Origin: Burkholderiaceae bacterium
Lineage (GTDB): Bacteria > Pseudomonadota > Gammaproteobacteria > Burkholderiales > Burkholderiaceae_E
Direction of reading: 5' to 3'
Length of the DNA: 64,000 nt
Assembly (NCBI GenBank): GCA_016710525.1
Contig: JADJVQ010000005.1
Span: 1 to 64,000 of the forward strand
Of this stretch, positions 48,140 to 57,743 are shown piece after piece. A program made the translations under genes and the position numbers. Numbering within the stretch: the stretch's first letter is position 1; every line of letters starts with the position of its first letter. The notes beneath the pieces are model-generated. The model was not told the DNA's origin. It ran no database searches and saw only the letters and a program-made list of their open reading frames with translations.

Positions 48140-49042
48140 TTGGACCTCACCGCCCTGCTCGAATGCGTGACCACGCTGTCCTGCGTGGTCACGCAGACCA
48201 CCAGCGGACTGATCATCGGAGTCCTGCTGTTCCTGGTCGCCGCCGGCCTCACGCTGATCTTCGGCGTGCTCAAGGTCATCAACTTCACCCATGGCTCGCT
48301 GTACATGCTGGGCGCCTACCTGGGCCTGACCGGCTACCGCATCACCGGCAGCTTCGCGCTGGCGGTGGTGCTGGCCGGACTGGGCGTGGCCCTGTTCGCG
48401 GCGGTATTCGAGCGGGTCTTCATGCGCCGCGTCTATGGCACTGACGTCCTGATGCAGCTGCTGGTCTGCTACGCCTTCATCCTGATCCTGGACGACGTGG
48501 TCAAGATCGTCTGGGGACCCGAGTTCCAGTCGATGGGCATGCCCGCCGCATTCCAGGCGCCCCCGATCCTGTTCGGCGGCGGCGTGATCCCGGTGTTCTA
48601 TCTGTTCCTGATCAGTGCCGCCGCGGTGATCGCGCTGGGGCTGTGGTTCCTGCTGGTGCGCACCCGCATCGGCAAGATCGTGCGGGCCGCGGCGCACAAC
48701 CCGGACATGACATCGGCGCTGGGCATCAATACCGGCATGGTCTACGCGTCGGTCTTCGCGCTGGGCGGCCTGCTGGCCGGTCTGGCCGGCGCGCTGGCCG
48801 CGCCGGTTCGTTCGATGTCGCCGGGCATGGGCTTTTCGATCCTGATCGAGTCGTTCATCGTCACCGTCATCGGCGGCATGGGCTCGGTGGGCGGCGCGCT
48901 GGCCGGGGCGGTGCTGATCGGCGTGATCCGCGCGTTCGGCTCGATCGGCTTCCCGCTGTTCGTCGAGGGCCTGATGTTCATGGCGATGGCCGCCATCCTG
49001 ATCCTCAAACCCAGCGGTCTGTTCGGCCGGGAGGAGCGATGA
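48140..49042 (+). CDS. livH: Branched-chain-type ABC permease LivH
   Basis: Inner-membrane permease of 300 residues with about eight hydrophobic helices. LIFGVLKVINFTHGSLYMLG (about 47-66) is the LivH signature, and VRAAAHNPDMTSALGINTGM (about 181-200) is the loop that docks the ATPase. Start TTG at 48140, 16 bases after the receptor stop. The stop overlaps the ATG of livM by the ATGA arrangement, so translation is coupled. Confidence 0.93.
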   Translation: MDLTALLECVTTLSCVVTQTTSGLIIGVLLFLVAAGLTLIFGVLKVINFTHGSLYMLGAYLGLTGYRITGSFALAVVLAGLGVALFAAVFERVFMRRVYGTDVLMQLLVCYAFILILDDVVKIVWGPEFQSMGMPAAFQAPPILFGGGVIPVFYLFLISAAAVIALGLWFLLVRTRIGKIVRAAAHNPDMTSALGINTGMVYASVFALGGLLAGLAGALAAPVRSMSPGMGFSILIESFIVTVIGGMGSVGGALAGAVLIGVIRAFGSIGFPLFVEGLMFMAMAAILILKPSGLFGREER

Positions 49043-50025
49043 GCGGGGCCGCCGGTCAGCGGGCCAGCGTGCCGGGCGGGCTGGGCCGCGACGCGGCCTG
49101 GGCGGGCGCCGCGCTCGTGCTGCTGCTCGTGCTGCCGCTGGTGTTTCCATCCAAGGTGCTGCTCGACTACATCATCCGCGTGGCGGCGTTCGGCATCTTC
49201 GCCACGTCGCTGAACATGCTGGTGGGCTTCGGCGGCATGGTCTCGTTCGGGCATGGCATGTTCTTCGGCGGCGGCGCGTACGCCTTCGGCCTGCTGATGC
49301 AAAAGGCCGGCGTGTCCATTCCGGTGGCCTTCGTGGGCGGCATGGTCTATTGCGCGCTGCTGGCCCTCGTCGTGGGTGCCATCTGCATCCGCCTGAAGGA
49401 AACCTTCTTCTCGTTCCTCACGCTGGCCTTCCAGATGCTGCTGCACAGCATCATCATTTCGTGGGTCGGCCTCACCGGGGGCGACCAGGGCCTGATGGGA
49501 GGCATCCCGCGCCCGCCCTTCCTCGGAATCAACCTGGCCAACCAGCTGCACCTGTACAGCTTCGCCTGCGTGCTGCTGGTGGCCAGCCTGCTGCTGATGC
49601 GCCATATCCTGCAAACGCCCTTCGGCTACACCCTGCGCATGGTGCGCGACAATCCCGACCGTGCCCGTTTCCTGGGCATCGACATCGCGCGTATCCGTCT
49701 CACCGCGTTCGTGATGGCGGGGTGCTTCGGCGGTGTGGGCGGCATCCTGATGAGCCTGTTCGTGTCGGGGGCATACCCCGAATTCGCCTACTGGAGCACC
49801 TCGGGCGAGGCGGTGTTCATGATCATGATGGGCGGTATCCACCTGTTTCTGGGCCCGATCGTCGGCGCTGCCGTTTTCATGGCCCTGAACGATGTCATCA
49901 CCAAGTTCACCGAATACCATGGCCTGGCGCTGGGCATCACCGTGCTGGTCTTCGCCCTGGTGTTCCGGCGCGGCCTGACCGACTTCGTGGCTCAGCTGCG
50001 CGGCGCCGCCCGGGCCAAACCCTGA
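49039..50025 (+). CDS. livM: Branched-chain-type ABC permease LivM
   Basis: Second permease subunit, 328 residues. ATSLNMLVGFGGMVSFGHGM (about 55-74) is the LivM signature, and RMVRDNPDRARFLGIDIARI (about 200-219) is the EAA-like cytoplasmic loop. The start overlaps the livH stop; livG begins seven bases after its stop. Intact and of normal length. Confidence 0.93.
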   Translation: MSGAAGQRASVPGGLGRDAAWAGAALVLLLVLPLVFPSKVLLDYIIRVAAFGIFATSLNMLVGFGGMVSFGHGMFFGGGAYAFGLLMQKAGVSIPVAFVGGMVYCALLALVVGAICIRLKETFFSFLTLAFQMLLHSIIISWVGLTGGDQGLMGGIPRPPFLGINLANQLHLYSFACVLLVASLLLMRHILQTPFGYTLRMVRDNPDRARFLGIDIARIRLTAFVMAGCFGGVGGILMSLFVSGAYPEFAYWSTSGEAVFMIMMGGIHLFLGPIVGAAVFMALNDVITKFTEYHGLALGITVLVFALVFRRGLTDFVAQLRGAARAKP

Positions 50026-50032
50026 GCCCCCC

Positions 50033-50830
<798 letters not shown>

Positions 50831-50831
50831 C

Positions 50832-51545
50832 ATGGCCCGCACCGTGCTGAAGGCCGAAGGCCTGGAAGTGTTCTACGGCACCAGCCAGGTGCTGTTCGGC
50901 ATGTCGCTGGACGTGGCCGAGGGCGACACCATGGCCCTGCTGGGCCGCAATGGCGCCGGCAAGAGCACCACCATGAAGACGATCGCGGGCCTGCTCGCGC
51001 CGCGGCGCGGCACGATCACCGTGATGGACGAGCCGATGCAGGGCCGCAAGGCCCACATCATCGCGCGCGCCGGCGTGGGCTTCGTGCCTGAAGACCGGCA
51101 GATCTTTCCCGAGCATACGGTCGAGGACAACCTGCTGATCGCCGCCAAGAAGGGCCGCGACGGGCAGGACTTCTGGTCGATCGAACGCATCTACGACATG
51201 CTGCCGCTGCTGGCCCCGCTTGCCCGCCGGCTCGGTGGCCAGTTGTCCGGAGGCGAGCAGCAGATGCTGACCATCGCGCGCGCACTGATGGGCAATCCCA
51301 GCATCGTGCTGCTCGATGAACCCAGCGAAGGCCTGGCCCCGATCGTGGTGCAGCGCATCGGCGAACTCATCCGCACGCTGCGCGCCAAGGGCGTGACCAT
51401 CCTGATCGCCGAGCAGAACCTGCACTTCTGCCTGGGCCTGGCCAATCGGGCGGCGATCATCGACAAGGGCCGGGTGGTGTACAGCGACACCATCGAGGCG
51501 CTGCGCGCCAACGACGACATCAAGCAGCGTTATCTGGCGGTGTGA
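50832..51545 (+). CDS. livF: ABC transporter ATP-binding protein LivF
   Basis: Second ATPase of the transporter, 237 residues. Walker A is LGRNGAGKSTTMKTIAG, signature QLSGGEQQMLTIARALM, Walker B IVLLDEPSEGLAPIVV, followed by the switch region LIAEQNLHFCLGLANRA. Length and order are typical. It is the last gene of the 46840-51545 operon; an unrelated LysE-type gene follows after 59 bases. Confidence 0.94.
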   Translation: MARTVLKAEGLEVFYGTSQVLFGMSLDVAEGDTMALLGRNGAGKSTTMKTIAGLLAPRRGTITVMDEPMQGRKAHIIARAGVGFVPEDRQIFPEHTVEDNLLIAAKKGRDGQDFWSIERIYDMLPLLAPLARRLGGQLSGGEQQMLTIARALMGNPSIVLLDEPSEGLAPIVVQRIGELIRTLRAKGVTILIAEQNLHFCLGLANRAAIIDKGRVVYSDTIEALRANDDIKQRYLAV

Positions 51546-51604
51546 GCGGCAGCGCGTGCCGGCGCGCGCCGAGCGGAAAAGCACCTGCGGTATCCTCCCG
51601 GACC

Positions 51605-52315
51605 ATGCTCGGCATCCAGGATCTGCCCCTGTTCATCGTCGCCGGACTGGCGCTCAACATCACGCCTGGCCAGGACACGATCTACATCATCGGACGCAGC
51701 GCGGCGGGTGGCCTGCGCGCGGGGGTCGCCGCGGCGCTGGGCATCGGGGCGGGCTGCCTGATACACGTCGGCGCCGCGGTGCTGGGCCTGTCGGCGCTGC
51801 TGGCGTCGTCGGCGCCACTGTTCAACGCCATGAAACTGGCCGGCGCCGCCTACCTGGGCTGGGTCGCGCTGGGCATGCTGCGCTCGGCCTGGCAGCGCGC
51901 TCGGGCCGCCGGCCCGGCCGGAACATCGCCCGACCGAACCCAGATGCGACCGGACCCGGCCGCTCCACGCCCTGCCCCGCCCCGTCCAGCCGCCGCGGAC
52001 CCTGCCGCATTCTGGCCCACCCTGCGCCAGGGCTGCCTGACCAATGTGCTCAACCCGAAGGTGGCGCTGTTCTTCCTGGCCTTCCTGCCGCAGTTCGTCA
52101 GCCGCGACGCGGCTCACCCGGCGCTCGCGATGGCCGTGCTGGGCGCGATCTTCTGCCTGAACGGCACCTTTTGGTGCCTGTTCGTGGCCTGGTCGGCCGC
52201 CCGGCTGGCCCGGCGTGCCGCGCCCGAAACGCGGCTGGCTGCCCTGCTCGAAGCGTCGGGCGGCACACTGATGCTGTGGCTGGCGGCTCGGCTGGCACTG
52301 AGCGAGCCGCGCTGA
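51605..52315 (+). CDS. LysE/RhtB-family amino-acid exporter
   Basis: Membrane exporter of 236 residues. FIVAGLALNITPGQDTIYII (about 11-30) is the LysE N-terminal signature with the conserved N-x-T-P-G. GCLTNVLNPKVALFFLAFLP (about 139-158) is the second conserved helix. The central loop is unusually Pro/Ala-rich (about 105-130, with APRPAPPRPAAADPAAF). The likely role is efflux of amino acids or homoserine lactones; the true substrate is unknown. Confidence 0.9.
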   Translation: MLGIQDLPLFIVAGLALNITPGQDTIYIIGRSAAGGLRAGVAAALGIGAGCLIHVGAAVLGLSALLASSAPLFNAMKLAGAAYLGWVALGMLRSAWQRARAAGPAGTSPDRTQMRPDPAAPRPAPPRPAAADPAAFWPTLRQGCLTNVLNPKVALFFLAFLPQFVSRDAAHPALAMAVLGAIFCLNGTFWCLFVAWSAARLARRAAPETRLAALLEASGGTLMLWLAARLALSEPR

Positions 52316-52338
52316 GCGAGCCGGACAGAGCGACCTGC

Positions 52339-52884
52339 ATGGCACGCAACATCGAGATCAAGGCGCGCTGCGCCGACCTGGTCGCGGCCTGCCGGCGGGC
52401 CTGCGATCTGACCGGCCGCGCGGCCGAACTGATCGAGCAGGACGACACATTCTTCGCCTGCGCCAGCGGCCGCCTAAAGCTGCGCGTGCTGGGTGACGGC
52501 ACTGGCCAGCTCATCCACTACCACCGCGCCGACGAGGCGGGACCCAAGACATCGGACTACGTCATCGCCCCCTGCGCCGATCCTGATTCGATCCGCGACG
52601 CCCTTGCGCGCGCCTGCGGCGTGATCGGGCGGGTGCGCAAGCGGCGCTGGCTGGTGATGAGCGGGCGAACCCGGATCCATTTCGACGACGTCGAAGGCCT
52701 GGGTGCATTCATCGAACTCGAAGTGGTGCTGGCCGATGGCGAGCCGCCCGAGTGCGGCACAGCCGAGGCGCAGACGCTGCTCGCGCGACTGGGGATCGCC
52801 GCGGCCGACCTGGTCTGCGGCGCCTACCTCGACCTGCTGGTGCAGCGCGGCGCGGTTCAGCCAGCGGATTCGAGCGCGTGCTAG
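52339..52884 (+). CDS. CYTH-domain protein (class IV adenylate cyclase/thiamine-triphosphatase-like)
   Basis: Triphosphate-tunnel metalloenzyme candidate of 181 residues. The start ARNIEIKARC provides the E-x-E-x-K signature in the form NIEIKAR. Basic and acidic tunnel residues follow in GRLKLRVLGDGTGQLIHYHR, GRVRKRRWLVMSGRTRIHFD and GLGAFIELEVVLADGEPPEC. This is the CyaB/YgiF-type pattern. The substrate (ATP, tripolyphosphate, thiamine triphosphate) cannot be told. It is 23 bases from the LysE gene and probably co-transcribed. Confidence 0.88.
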   Translation: MARNIEIKARCADLVAACRRACDLTGRAAELIEQDDTFFACASGRLKLRVLGDGTGQLIHYHRADEAGPKTSDYVIAPCADPDSIRDALARACGVIGRVRKRRWLVMSGRTRIHFDDVEGLGAFIELEVVLADGEPPECGTAEAQTLLARLGIAAADLVCGAYLDLLVQRGAVQPADSSAC

Positions 52885-52927
52885 ATGCACTCGGGCACCG
52901 ATGCACCGGCCAGCTGCCCGGCCGAGC

Positions 52928-53863
52928 TCAATCAGGCGCCCGCAGCCGATGCCACTGCATGTAGAGCACGCCGGTCAGCACCACCAGTCCCCCGACGACC
53001 TGCTGCGCGGTGGGTATCACGCCGTACAGGGTCAGTGAGATCAGCACCCCGAACACCGGCACCATGTTCTGCCACAGCGCGCCGGTGCCGATGCCAAGGC
53101 GGCTCATCCCGATGTTCCAGCAGACGGTCGCCAGGGCCGTGCAGAACACCGCCGAGATCGCCAGGTTGGCGAGCGCGTCCGGCGTCGGATGGAGGTTCGG
53201 CGGGCCGACCAGGCCGGCACCACGGGCCAGCCCCCAGAACAGCAGCAGCCACGGAATCGCGCCCAGTGCACTCAGGAACGTGCGGCGCAACTGCGAGACG
53301 TCGGCGGTAAACCAGCGCTGCGCCAGCACCGAATAGACGGTCCAGCAGGCAATCGCCAGCACGATCAGCAGTTCGCCGCCGCGCAGGCCCAGCCCCTGGC
53401 TGCTTGCGGTGCTCGCAGCCGTCGCGCGGCCGTAGATGGCGATGCCCGCACCCAGGATCGTCAGCGCGGTGGCACCCCAGAAGCCCCGTTCCAGTGCAGC
53501 GCCCAGCCAGAGCCGGGACACGATCGCCACGTAAACCGGCGAGCCGGCGATGACCGCCGCGGCGGTGATCGGATTCGTCAGGTAGAGGCCCAGGGTGAAC
53601 AGCACCAGGAAGCTGCTGACCAGCAGGCTGAGCAGCCCGATCCGCACCAGCGGAATCGGCGATCGCAGGGCGGCGGGGCCCTGGGCGACGAGCAGCCAGA
53701 CGGCCAGCAGCGTCGACGCGATCAGGTAGCGGGCCGGCGACACCCAGAACGGGTCGAAGTGCTTCAGCAGCTCGCTGGTCAGCGGAATGTTCAGGCCCCA
53801 GAACACGCTGGCGAGCAGGTAGGCGAGCGTGCCGGCCAGCACGCGCGAAGGCGAACCCCTCAT
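52928..53863 (-). CDS. EamA-type drug/metabolite transporter (DMT)
   Basis: Ten-helix DMT carrier of 311 residues made of two EamA halves. The first begins LAYLLASVFWGLNIPLTSEL, with the usual FW-G motif, then FDPFWVSPARYLIASTLLAV. The second half begins LLIVLAIACWTVYSVLAQRW. The C-terminus VVGGLVVLTGVLYMQWHRLR is typical. It is 14 bases downstream of the crotonase gene on the same strand, so co-transcription is likely. Substrate unknown. Confidence 0.9.
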   Translation of the reverse strand: MRGSPSRVLAGTLAYLLASVFWGLNIPLTSELLKHFDPFWVSPARYLIASTLLAVWLLVAQGPAALRSPIPLVRIGLLSLLVSSFLVLFTLGLYLTNPITAAAVIAGSPVYVAIVSRLWLGAALERGFWGATALTILGAGIAIYGRATAASTASSQGLGLRGGELLIVLAIACWTVYSVLAQRWFTADVSQLRRTFLSALGAIPWLLLFWGLARGAGLVGPPNLHPTPDALANLAISAVFCTALATVCWNIGMSRLGIGTGALWQNMVPVFGVLISLTLYGVIPTAQQVVGGLVVLTGVLYMQWHRLRAPD

Positions 53864-53877
53864 GACGATTGCGCCGC

Positions 53878-54663
53878 TCAGGCCCCGCGGAAGACGGGCT
53901 TGCGCTTCTCGGCAAAGGCCTTGCGGCCCTCCTTGTAATCCTCGCTGGCGAAGCAGGCATCGGTCATCCGGCGCACGCGCGCGATATCGTCCGGATCTTC
54001 ACCGGCGGCCCAGGTGCGCATCGCCGCCTTGGCCGCGCGCACGGTCAGCGGTGCGCTGACCGACAGCCACTGCAGGTATTGGTCGACGCTCGCGTCGAGC
54101 TGATCGTCGGCGACCGAGCGATTGACGAAGCCCAGGCGCAGCGCCTCCGGGCCGTCGAACTGACGGCCGGTGAACACGATGTCGGCCGCGTGGGCAGCCG
54201 GAAGCACCTCCATCAGCCGCCGAACGCTCTCGTAGCGCACGCCCAGCCCCAGCTTGGCGGCCGGCATCGCGAACCGTGCCCGGTCGTTGCAGATGCGCAG
54301 GTCGCACGACGCGGCCAGATAGAGTCCGCCCCCCATGCAGATGCCGCGGATGCGCGCCAGCGTCGGCTTGGCGGCCGCCTGCACGGCGGCGTAGGCGGTG
54401 TCGACCGCCTCGTTGTAGATGGTCGAGGCGTCGAGCGTGCCGCGCTTCTTCTCGAACTCGGAGATGTCGGCGCCCGACACGAACGCCTTGTCCCCGTCGC
54501 CGGTCAGCACGATCGCGCAGACCGCCGGATCGGCATCGAAATCGGCCACCGCCAGGGTCACGCCCTGCCACATTTCATAGGTGACGGCGTTGTGCCGTTC
54601 GAGATTGGAGAATGTGATCCAGCCGATGCCGTCGGCCTGGTGCACCTTGAGTTCTGCAGTCAT
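53878..54663 (-). CDS. Enoyl-CoA hydratase/isomerase family protein, atypical active site
   Basis: Crotonase-fold protein of 261 residues. Oxyanion segments FVSGADISEFEKKR (about 61-75) and IRGICMGGGLYLAASCDLRI (about 105-124) are present. Neither hydratase glutamate is: the first site reads GGGLYLA, the second MPAAKLGLGVRYESV. Another crotonase chemistry is likely. Start MTAELKVHQ at 54663; the C-terminus is AEKRKPVFRGA. It overlaps nothing and is followed closely by the EamA transporter. Confidence 0.9.
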   Translation of the reverse strand: MTAELKVHQADGIGWITFSNLERHNAVTYEMWQGVTLAVADFDADPAVCAIVLTGDGDKAFVSGADISEFEKKRGTLDASTIYNEAVDTAYAAVQAAAKPTLARIRGICMGGGLYLAASCDLRICNDRARFAMPAAKLGLGVRYESVRRLMEVLPAAHAADIVFTGRQFDGPEALRLGFVNRSVADDQLDASVDQYLQWLSVSAPLTVRAAKAAMRTWAAGEDPDDIARVRRMTDACFASEDYKEGRKAFAEKRKPVFRGA

Positions 54664-54864
54664 CGGGATGTCCTCGAGATCGGTGAGTCCGCCCGCACGC
54701 CGGCACGAACGACCGGTGGCGGGCGGCAGGCGACTTGTCGTGCGCCACAAAGCGTCGAGCATACGACAGCCGCGACGCCCGACAGGATCCGGCGATCGCC
54801 CGACCATAATGTCGATGGACACCCGGACACCCTGCGCATACCTTTGCCCTGTGAGGAGAAAGCC

Positions 54865-55300
54865 ATGAGACGACGAACCCTGGCGGGGCTGGTCCCGGCG
54901 CTGCTCGTGCCCCTTCCCCCCGCGGCGCCCCATGCCTGGACTGGCCGCGGCATTGCCGCACATCCGCTCGGGTCGGGTGCGCCCGATCGCCGTCACCGGC
55001 GCGAGCCGGCACCCGGCATTGAACAGCGCACCGACGTTCGCGGCATCCGGGCTCGACGGCTTCGATGCGCAGCAGTGGTACGGCGTGGTCGGGCCGGCCG
55101 GCATGCCGGCACCGATCGTGACCCGGCTCAACGAGACGCTGAACACGGTTCTGAAGGGCGCCGATCTGCGCGACAAGCTGTCGGCCGAGGCGGTGGAACC
55201 GATGCCGATGACGCAGGATCAGTTCGCGCTCTACATGCGCGAAGACCTCGCCCGCTGGAGCCGACTGGCCCTGGAACGCAAGATTCAGTTGGACAACTGA
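54865..55300 (+). pseudogene. Bug/TctC receptor with large internal deletion
   Basis: The ATG at 54865, preceded by GAGGAGAAAGCC, begins a normal leader (MRRRTLAGLVPALLVPLPPA). The next readable part is already the last third of a Bug protein: ALPHIRSGRVRPIAVTGASR, QWYGVVGPAGMPAPIVTRLN and DQFALYMREDLARWSRLALE. About 170 residues, including both ligand loops (normally FPxGG and NRPGAGG-type motifs), are missing, and the frame shifts near 54950. The product cannot bind a ligand. Either a real deletion or an assembly collapse. Confidence 0.85.
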
Positions 55301-55393
55301 CAGGCCCGGGCGCCGGATCCGGATAATCTGATACTACTTCCCGCCTCGCGCATGCCGCCCTCGTTACCATGAGCGCCCAGGAGACCCGCCGAC

Positions 55394-56539
55394 ATGACCG
55401 TCATCACCTGCATCGAAGATCTTCGCCGCCTGCACCAGGCGCGCGTGCCCCGGATGTTCTACGACTATGCCGACTCCGGCTCGTGGACCGAAGGCACATA
55501 CCGCGCCAATGAGAGCGACTTCCAGCGCATCAAGCTGCGCCAGCGGGTGGCGGTGAACCTCGAGAACCGGTCGATCAAAGGCAGCATGATCGGCAACGAG
55601 GTGGCGATGCCGGTGGCGCTGGCGCCCACCGGCCTGACCGGCATGCAGCATGCCGACGGCGAGATCCTCGCCGCGCGCGCCGCCGAGCAGTTCGGCGTGC
55701 CGTTCACGCTGTCGACGATGAGCATCTGTTCGATCGAGGACGTGAAGGCCCACACGACCAAACCGTTCTGGTTCCAGCTCTATGTGATGCGCGACCGCGA
55801 GTTCATCGAGGGCCTGATCGACCGCGCCAAGGCGGCCGGCTGCGGCGCCCTGGTCCTCACGCTCGACCTGCAGATCCTGGGCCAGCGCCACAAGGACTTG
55901 AAGAACGGCCTGTCCGCGCCGCCCAAGCTCACGCTGGCCAACATCCTGAACATGATGACCAAGCCGCGCTGGTGCATGGGCATGCTGGGCACTTCCCGGC
56001 GCCAGTTCGGCAACATCGTCGGTCACGTCAAGGGCGTCGCCGACATGTCCTCGCTGTCCGCCTGGACCGCGGACCAGTTCGATCCCCGCCTGAACTGGGG
56101 CGATGTCGAGTGGATCAAGAAACGCTGGGGCGGCAAGCTCATCCTCAAGGGCATCCAGGATGTCGAAGACGCCCGCCTGGCCCTGAACACCGGCGCCGAC
56201 GCGCTGATCGTCTCGAACCACGGCGGTCGCCAGCTCGACGGCGCGCTGTCGTCGATCGCCTCGCTGCCGGCCATCGTCGCCGAGATCGGCAATCGCATGG
56301 AAGTGCACATGGACGGCGGCATCCGCAGCGGCCAGGACGTGCTCAAGGCGGTGGCGCTGGGCGCGAAAGGAACCTACATCGGCCGCTCGTTCCTGTATGG
56401 CCTGGGCGCGATGGGCGAAGAGGGCGTGACCAAGGCGCTGCAGATCATCGCCCGCGAGCTCGACCTGACGATGGCCTTTTGCGGCAAGCGCGACCTGCGC
56501 GAGGTCGATTCGAGCATCCTAGTGCCCGGCACCCACTGA
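55394..56539 (+). CDS. lldD: FMN-dependent alpha-hydroxy-acid dehydrogenase (LldD/mandelate-dehydrogenase type)
   Basis: Flavoenzyme of 381 residues oxidising an L-2-hydroxy acid. Motifs: RMFYDYADSGSWTEGTYRAN (about 20-39), PVALAPTGLTGMQHADGEIL (about 74-93), FWFQLYVMRDREFIEGL, and the active-site ADALIVSNHGGRQLDGALSS with the catalytic His and Arg (about 270-289). The phosphate-binding end is MDGGIRSGQDVLKAVALGAK. Intact. It is followed 31 bases later by a BenE-like gene, so mandelate or another aromatic hydroxy acid is as likely a substrate as lactate. The gene symbol is by family only. Confidence 0.92.
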   Translation: MTVITCIEDLRRLHQARVPRMFYDYADSGSWTEGTYRANESDFQRIKLRQRVAVNLENRSIKGSMIGNEVAMPVALAPTGLTGMQHADGEILAARAAEQFGVPFTLSTMSICSIEDVKAHTTKPFWFQLYVMRDREFIEGLIDRAKAAGCGALVLTLDLQILGQRHKDLKNGLSAPPKLTLANILNMMTKPRWCMGMLGTSRRQFGNIVGHVKGVADMSSLSAWTADQFDPRLNWGDVEWIKKRWGGKLILKGIQDVEDARLALNTGADALIVSNHGGRQLDGALSSIASLPAIVAEIGNRMEVHMDGGIRSGQDVLKAVALGAKGTYIGRSFLYGLGAMGEEGVTKALQIIARELDLTMAFCGKRDLREVDSSILVPGTH

Positions 56540-56570
56540 GCTTGGGCACGCGGGTCCCAAGCGAGGTCTG

Positions 56571-57743
56571 ATGCGGCTGGGAGATTTTTCACCCTCGACG
56601 GTGGTCGCCGGTTTCGTCACGGTGCTGGTCGGTTTCACCAGTTCGGCGGTGATCGTGTTCCAGGGCGCCGCGGCGATGGGCGCCAGCGCCGAGCAGATCG
56701 GCTCCTGGATGTGGGCGCTGGGTCTGGGCATGGCCATCACCTGTATCGGCCTGTCGCTGCGCTGGCGGACACCGGTGGTCACCGCCTGGTCCACACCGGG
56801 GGCGGCGCTGCTGATCGGCGCCGGAGCCAGCGCCACGATGCCCGAGGCGATCGGCGCCTTCCTGGTGTCGGCCCTGCTGATGACGGTGGCCGGATTCTCC
56901 GGTGTCTTCGAGCGGATCATGAACCGGATCCCGGTGGCGATCGCCTCCGGCATGCTGGCCGGGGTGCTGCTGCGCTTCGGGCTGGACGCCTTCGTCTCGC
57001 TGAAGTCGCAATTCGGGCTGGTGGCCGGCATGTTCGCGGTCTACCTGGCCGGACGTCGCTTCGCGCCGCGCTACGCCGTGATCGGCGCCTTTGCCGCCGG
57101 CATCGCGGTGGCGGCTGCGCAGGGGCTCATCCAGATGCAGGCGGTACGCCTGCAGTGGGCGCAACCGGTGTGGACCACGCCGCAGTTCTCGCTGGGCGCG
57201 CTGGTCGGCGTGGCCGTGCCGCTGTTCGTCGTCACCATGGCCTCGCAGAACGTGCCCGGGGTGGCCGTCATCCGCGCCGCCGGCTATTCGACGCCGATCT
57301 CGCCGGTGCTGGGCTGGATCGGCGTGGTCAATCTGCTGCTGGCGCCGTTCGGCGCCTTCGCGCTGAACCTGGCGGCGATCACCGCCGCCATCTGCATGGG
57401 CCGCGAGGCCCACGAAGATCCGCAGCGCCGCTACACCGCTGCCGTCTCGGCCGGGGTGTTCTACCTGATCATCGGCGTGGCCGGCGCCACCGTGGCGGCC
57501 GTGTTCGCGGCCTTTCCGCGCGAACTGGTGGCCGGCATCGCCGGCATCGCGCTGCTGGGTACGATCGGCAACGGACTGGCCCAGGCGACCGCGTCCGAAC
57601 GCGATCGCGAACCCGCCCTGGTCACCTTCCTGGTCACGGCCTCGGGCCTGAGCCTGGCCGGCATCGGCTCGGCATTCTGGGGGCTCGTGGCCGGCACCTT
57701 CACGCTCGCGGTGCTGCGGGCCAACTACAATCGGGCCTCATGA
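56571..57743 (+). CDS. benE: BenE-family benzoate/proton symporter
   Basis: Inner-membrane carrier of 390 residues, 10-12 hydrophobic segments. VLVGFTSSAVIVFQGAAAMG (about 18-37), TPVVTAWSTPGAALLIGAGA (about 65-84) and VPLFVVTMASQNVPGVAVIR (about 218-237) match BenE signatures. It overlaps the next gene by four bases (ATGA), so it is translationally coupled to the deacylase. The LldD-type gene upstream and the Bug receptor downstream complete a likely aromatic-acid uptake and use cluster. Confidence 0.9.
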   Translation: MRLGDFSPSTVVAGFVTVLVGFTSSAVIVFQGAAAMGASAEQIGSWMWALGLGMAITCIGLSLRWRTPVVTAWSTPGAALLIGAGASATMPEAIGAFLVSALLMTVAGFSGVFERIMNRIPVAIASGMLAGVLLRFGLDAFVSLKSQFGLVAGMFAVYLAGRRFAPRYAVIGAFAAGIAVAAAQGLIQMQAVRLQWAQPVWTTPQFSLGALVGVAVPLFVVTMASQNVPGVAVIRAAGYSTPISPVLGWIGVVNLLLAPFGAFALNLAAITAAICMGREAHEDPQRRYTAAVSAGVFYLIIGVAGATVAAVFAAFPRELVAGIAGIALLGTIGNGLAQATASERDREPALVTFLVTASGLSLAGIGSAFWGLVAGTFTLAVLRANYNRAS

